Of a stretch of DNA of 64,000 bases, positions 60,856 through 64,000 are shown one piece after another. Each line of letters begins with the position of its first letter. The stretch's first letter is position 1. The translations under genes and the position numbers were made by a program. Location of the stretch: positions 3,155,001-3,219,000 of the forward strand of contig NZ_CP086727.1 of the NCBI RefSeq assembly GCF_020906275.1. The letters run 5' to 3'. The notes under the pieces were generated by a model. That model was not told where the DNA came from and made no database searches. It saw only the letters and a list, made by a program, of their open reading frames with translations. This DNA is from Parasphingorhabdus litoris DSM 22379. Lineage in GTDB: Bacteria > Pseudomonadota > Alphaproteobacteria > Sphingomonadales > Sphingomonadaceae.

Positions 60856-61811
60856 CGCCCAAAAATAGCTTTTAGATCTGCACTGGCCTGGCCGAGTAAC
60901 TTACGGGCTAGCCGAGCCGGCGCCTTTACATCGCCGCTGTCAAAATCAGATGTACCGCTGACACTCTCGCTACCATCCGGCAACAATATTTCCGCCCGCA
61001 AATGCACCCGCAGCCCATCCACTGTAGCAAGTGCCGCAACCGGGCTGTGACAGTCAGCGGTTAGTTCTTTCAGAAACATTCGTTCTGCAGTCACAGCGCG
61101 GGATGTACGCGTACAGGAAATTTCCTTCAGCAGGCGACGCACATGTTTGGCATCCGTCCGCGCTTCAATACCGATCGCGCCTTGGGCGGGTGCTGGCAGC
61201 ATGATGTCGTCAGATATCTCGTGCCCGATCTCTGTCATATCCAGACGATCGAGACCAGCCCCAGCCAAAAGTGTCGCGGCATATTCGCCATCTTCGATTT
61301 TCTTCAATCGGGTTTGAACATTGCCGCGAATAAGGCGAATGTCGAGATCACTACGCAGACGCAGCAACTGTGCTTTCCGTCGAGGGGAAGCGGTGCCGAC
61401 AATCGCACCTGGCGGCAAAGCAATCACGCTTTCTGCGCCAATCAATCGGTCATGAATATCTGCACGTTCCATCATTGCGCCGATAACAAAGCTATCGGGA
61501 CGCAACGTCTCGACATCTTTCATACTGTGTACCGCACAATCAATTTCACTATCATGCAGAGCCCGGTCCAGCTCCTTGGTCCACAGCGCCTTACCGCCAA
61601 CATCCGCAAGCGCTCGATCCTGAATCTTGTCTCCTGTCGCGACCATCGGAACCAGTTCTACCTGCTCCGGGCGCCAGCCATGTGCGGACAATATCGCCGC
61701 GGCGGCCATCTCCGCCTGGATCATGGCAAGCGGGGATTGGCGCGTACCCATCCGTAAAGGTCGTTCCACACCGGCCTTTAATTTTGTTTTGCTATCGCCA
61801 TGACTAGTCAT
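60852..61811 (-). CDS. hemC: Hydroxymethylbilane synthase (porphobilinogen deaminase)
   Basis: 319 residues from the ATG at 61811, with AAGGG four bases upstream; a longer frame of 31 extra residues is not homologous. Landmarks: LRMGTRQSPLAMIQAEMAAAAI, TKELDRALHDSEIDCAVHSMKDVET (with the catalytic Asp in SMKDVE), VGTASPRRKAQLL.. RGNVQTRLKKI, and the C-terminal domain where the dipyrromethane Cys would fall in SFLKELTADCHSPVA (here MFLKELTADCHSPVAA). It polymerises four porphobilinogens to hydroxymethylbilane. It overlaps hemD by 4 bp and is divergent from tsaD (41-bp gap). Confidence 0.97.
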   Translation of the reverse strand: MTSHGDSKTKLKAGVERPLRMGTRQSPLAMIQAEMAAAAILSAHGWRPEQVELVPMVATGDKIQDRALADVGGKALWTKELDRALHDSEIDCAVHSMKDVETLRPDSFVIGAMMERADIHDRLIGAESVIALPPGAIVGTASPRRKAQLLRLRSDLDIRLIRGNVQTRLKKIEDGEYAATLLAGAGLDRLDMTEIGHEISDDIMLPAPAQGAIGIEARTDAKHVRRLLKEISCTRTSRAVTAERMFLKELTADCHSPVAALATVDGLRVHLRAEILLPDGSESVSGTSDFDSGDVKAPARLARKLLGQASADLKAIFGR

Positions 61812-61852
61812 AACCCTTGTCCTAATCCCACCATGGCTTAAGTAAAAGAGAT

Positions 61853-62887
61853 ATGAGTATAATTTTGGGCATTGAATCGAGCTGTGATGAAACAGCCGCC
61901 GCATTGGTCACTTCGGACCGGGAGATTTTGGCCCATAAATTGGCGGGCCAGGAAGCGGAACACGCACCTTTTGGTGGCGTGGTCCCCGAGATTGCTGCCC
62001 GCGCACATGCCGAAATCATAACACCGCTGATCGAAGCTGCTTTGGTCGAGGCTGAATTAACGCTGGATCATGTGGATGCTATCGCGGCAACTGCTGGTCC
62101 AGGCCTGATAGGCGGAGTGATGGTCGGGCTGGTGACTGGCAAGGCGCTTGCGATGGCGGCGGATAAACCGTTAATCGCTGTCAATCATCTTGAGGGCCAT
62201 GCGCTTTCCCCGCGTCTTGCCAACCCGGATTTGGAATTTCCTTATTTGCTGTTGCTCGCATCTGGCGGACATTGTCAGATATTGCGCGTAGAAGGCGTCG
62301 GGCACTATCGGCGGCTGGCCACCACAATTGATGATGCCGCTGGAGAAGCCTTTGATAAGACTGGAAAAATATTGGGTCTTGGCTATCCTGGCGGTCCAAA
62401 AGTTGAAGCAATTGCCAAAACGGGCGATGCCGATGCCGTTCCCCTGCCCCGACCGCTTAAAGGATCCAAAGATCCCCATTTTTCTTTTGCCGGACTGAAG
62501 AGCGCCGTGGTTCGGGCGCACCAGAGCGGTGAACATAAGGCAGAAGATATTGCCGCTTCCTTTCAACAAGCAACCGTGGATTGTTTGAAAGACCGGTTGG
62601 AAAAAGCAATTGGCGATCATGGACCCGCGCCCCATCTCGTGGTTGCTGGCGGCGTGGCAGCCAATGGCCCTATCCGCGCTATGCTGGAACAACTGGCGGC
62701 GGACCACGGCATGCAGTTTACCGCGCCGCCCCTTTGGCTATGCACTGATAATGCTGCGATGATCGCTTGGGCAGGTGCAGAACGGTTTGCCGCCGGGTTT
62801 ACCGATCCGCTCGATTTTGTCGCACGGCCGCGCTGGCCACTTGATCCCGATGCCGAAAAGGCACGCGGGGCCGGTGTGAAAGCATGA
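61853..62887 (+). CDS. tsaD: tRNA N6-adenosine threonylcarbamoyltransferase TsaD
   Basis: 344 residues with all the Kae1/TsaD motifs: [30 protein letters not shown] (metal-binding His with the later VNHLEGH), [35 protein letters not shown], and [13 protein letters not shown] with C-terminal [13 protein letters not shown]. It transfers threonylcarbamoyl to A37 of ANN-decoding tRNAs. It overlaps gpsA by 4 bp (ATGA), an arrangement common in sphingomonads. Confidence 0.98.
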   Translation: MSIILGIESSCDETAAALVTSDREILAHKLAGQEAEHAPFGGVVPEIAARAHAEIITPLIEAALVEAELTLDHVDAIAATAGPGLIGGVMVGLVTGKALAMAADKPLIAVNHLEGHALSPRLANPDLEFPYLLLLASGGHCQILRVEGVGHYRRLATTIDDAAGEAFDKTGKILGLGYPGGPKVEAIAKTGDADAVPLPRPLKGSKDPHFSFAGLKSAVVRAHQSGEHKAEDIAASFQQATVDCLKDRLEKAIGDHGPAPHLVVAGGVAANGPIRAMLEQLAADHGMQFTAPPLWLCTDNAAMIAWAGAERFAAGFTDPLDFVARPRWPLDPDAEKARGAGVKA

Positions 62888-63879
62888 CCGAAAAACGTGC
62901 CAAAATTGGGGTGATCGGTGCCGGTGCCTGGGGCACCGCCCTGGCACAGGTTCTTTCAGAAGGACAAAAGGAACTGCTGCTTTGGGCCCGGGAGCCGGAT
63001 GTTGTTGAACAGATCAACAAAAAACACGAAAATCAGAGCTTTCTGCCGGGACATATGCTCAGAGAGAATATTCTCGCAACGCAGGATATGAATATGCTTG
63101 CGGGATGCGATGCCCTTCTGATTGTGACGCCTGCACAGCATCTTCGTGCAAGTCTGCAGGACCTGCCGGATAGCAGAACCACTTTGGTTCTGTGCAGCAA
63201 GGGCATTGAAGAGGCGACACAACAATTGATGAGCGAGATTGTTGAAGAAAGCCGCCCCGACAATCCCTTGGCGGTTCTTTCAGGGCCAACATTCGCCCAT
63301 GAGGTTGCCCAGGGTCTTCCCACAGCTCTGACATTAGCCTGTGATACCGAGGCAACCTGGGAAAAGCTTTATCCGCTGATCGCGAAATCGACATTTCGCC
63401 CCTATTTTTCCAATGACATTATCGGTGCTGAAATTGGCGGTGCGGTAAAAAATGTACTCGCTATCGGCTGCGGCATTGTCGAAGGTGCCGGCCTCGGCCA
63501 AAACGCTCGTGCTTCGATCATCAGCCGCGGTTTTGCAGAAATGCTGCGTTATGGCACGGCTAGGGGCGCAAGGGCAGAAACGCTTTCCGGACTATGCGGC
63601 CTGGGAGATCTGGTCCTTACCTGTTCTTCCATCAGCTCGCGCAATTTTTCATTGGGCAAGGGGCTGGGTGAAGGTCAATCGGCGCAAGCACTTCTGACCG
63701 ACAGAGCTACCGTCGCCGAGGGCGCAGCAACCGCACCGGAATTACAGCGCGATGCCAGAAGACGCGGCATCGACATGCCCATAGTTGACGCAGTTTGCGC
63801 TTTGCTGGCCGGCGAAACAGATTCCCAGTCGATCGTCGCACAGCTTATGGGGCGCCCCCTGGTTGCCGAGCAGCGCTAG
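62884..63879 (+). CDS. gpsA: Glycerol-3-phosphate dehydrogenase [NAD(P)+]
   Basis: 331 residues. The N-terminal Rossmann motif [17 protein letters not shown] (GxGxxG) and the substrate/catalytic signature [34 protein letters not shown] (with the catalytic Lys) are complete, along with [15 protein letters not shown] and [12 protein letters not shown]. It reduces dihydroxyacetone phosphate to sn-glycerol 3-phosphate for phospholipid synthesis. It is coupled to tsaD. Confidence 0.98.
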   Translation: MTEKRAKIGVIGAGAWGTALAQVLSEGQKELLLWAREPDVVEQINKKHENQSFLPGHMLRENILATQDMNMLAGCDALLIVTPAQHLRASLQDLPDSRTTLVLCSKGIEEATQQLMSEIVEESRPDNPLAVLSGPTFAHEVAQGLPTALTLACDTEATWEKLYPLIAKSTFRPYFSNDIIGAEIGGAVKNVLAIGCGIVEGAGLGQNARASIISRGFAEMLRYGTARGARAETLSGLCGLGDLVLTCSSISSRNFSLGKGLGEGQSAQALLTDRATVAEGAATAPELQRDARRRGIDMPIVDAVCALLAGETDSQSIVAQLMGRPLVAEQR

Positions 63880-63974
63880 CACAAAAGATGACAATCCGGA
63901 TCGAGTGCGGTAAGGCCGGGCGTTCAATCTCAACACCACTTTTATGAACACGTTCATCAACCGGAGACAAATTT

Positions 63975-64000
63975 TTGACTAGCCCGGAATCATCAGGCGC
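63975..64000 (+). CDS. Possible start of the next gene (cut by the window end)
   Basis: A TTG at 63975 lies 8 bp after CCGGAG, and the frame stays open for the remaining 26 bases (LTSPESSG). Too short to identify. Confidence 0.3.

Overview
The window looks like a chromosomal segment of an alphaproteobacterium of the order Sphingomonadales (Sphingopyxis/Sphingorhabdus/Parasphingorhabdus-like). This rests on the overall gene repertoire: hemC-hemD followed by a mitofilin-like gene, divergent from tsaD-gpsA; an AcnA-type aconitase; TonB-dependent receptors; and a tiny conserved basic protein near a tRNA. No rRNA or CRISPR array was seen. The species assignment is inference.

Region by region. 1-15 kb is mostly housekeeping: the end of a polysaccharide flippase gene, a sugar-phosphate isomerase-like protein, a membrane adenylate cyclase, a CBS protein, a YciA thioesterase, a pair of DUF4139 proteins, a DUF389 membrane protein, a TetR regulator, a TSUP transporter, a VOC/carboxymuconolactone decarboxylase-like pair and acnA. 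15.2-18.5 kb is an AT-richer two-gene island: a C5-cytosine methyltransferase followed by a GHKL (MORC/MutL-like) ATPase with a Shedu-like nuclease-fold tail. 18.6-23.3 kb holds a terminase-small-subunit-like HTH protein, a MarR regulator divergent from an acyl-CoA dehydrogenase, and a divergent pair of DJ-1/PfpI genes. 23.3-30.6 kb is a six-gene minus-strand operon behind one near-perfect Zur box: MerC-like protein, TonB-dependent receptor, DUF1624 acyltransferase-like protein, ABC ATPase and two DUF3526-type permeases. It is a candidate zinc (or zincophore) system.

31.7-39.6 kb is a drug-efflux locus. TetR, an SMR pump, a ClpX-type zinc-finger/HTH protein and an M28 peptidase form one group; an RND adaptor, an RND pump and an alpha/beta hydrolase form a second. 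The same palindrome (TAGGTC..TGACCTA) lies before both groups, so one TetR probably controls both. 39.9-43.4 kb carries HscC (Hsp70) with a membrane J-like protein whose HPD motif is missing. 43.9-45.9 kb has four small envelope proteins. 46.0-50.5 kb is a two-partner-secretion-like pair: a TpsB pore and a proline-rich exoprotein built of six novel NPxG modules, with no recognisable TPS domain.

51.3-53.6 kb is a DUF3489-DUF2924-serine recombinase module, its recombinase broken by a one-base frameshift, abutting tRNA-Thr(GGT). 54-64 kb returns to housekeeping: thioesterases, PepP-like aminopeptidase, an S9 oligopeptidase, the Mic60-like gene, hemD, hemC, tsaD and gpsA.

The strongest candidates for something undescribed are the Zur-box operon, the TpsB/modular exoprotein pair, the methyltransferase-GHKL/Shedu-like pair and the HscC/HPD-less J-like pair.
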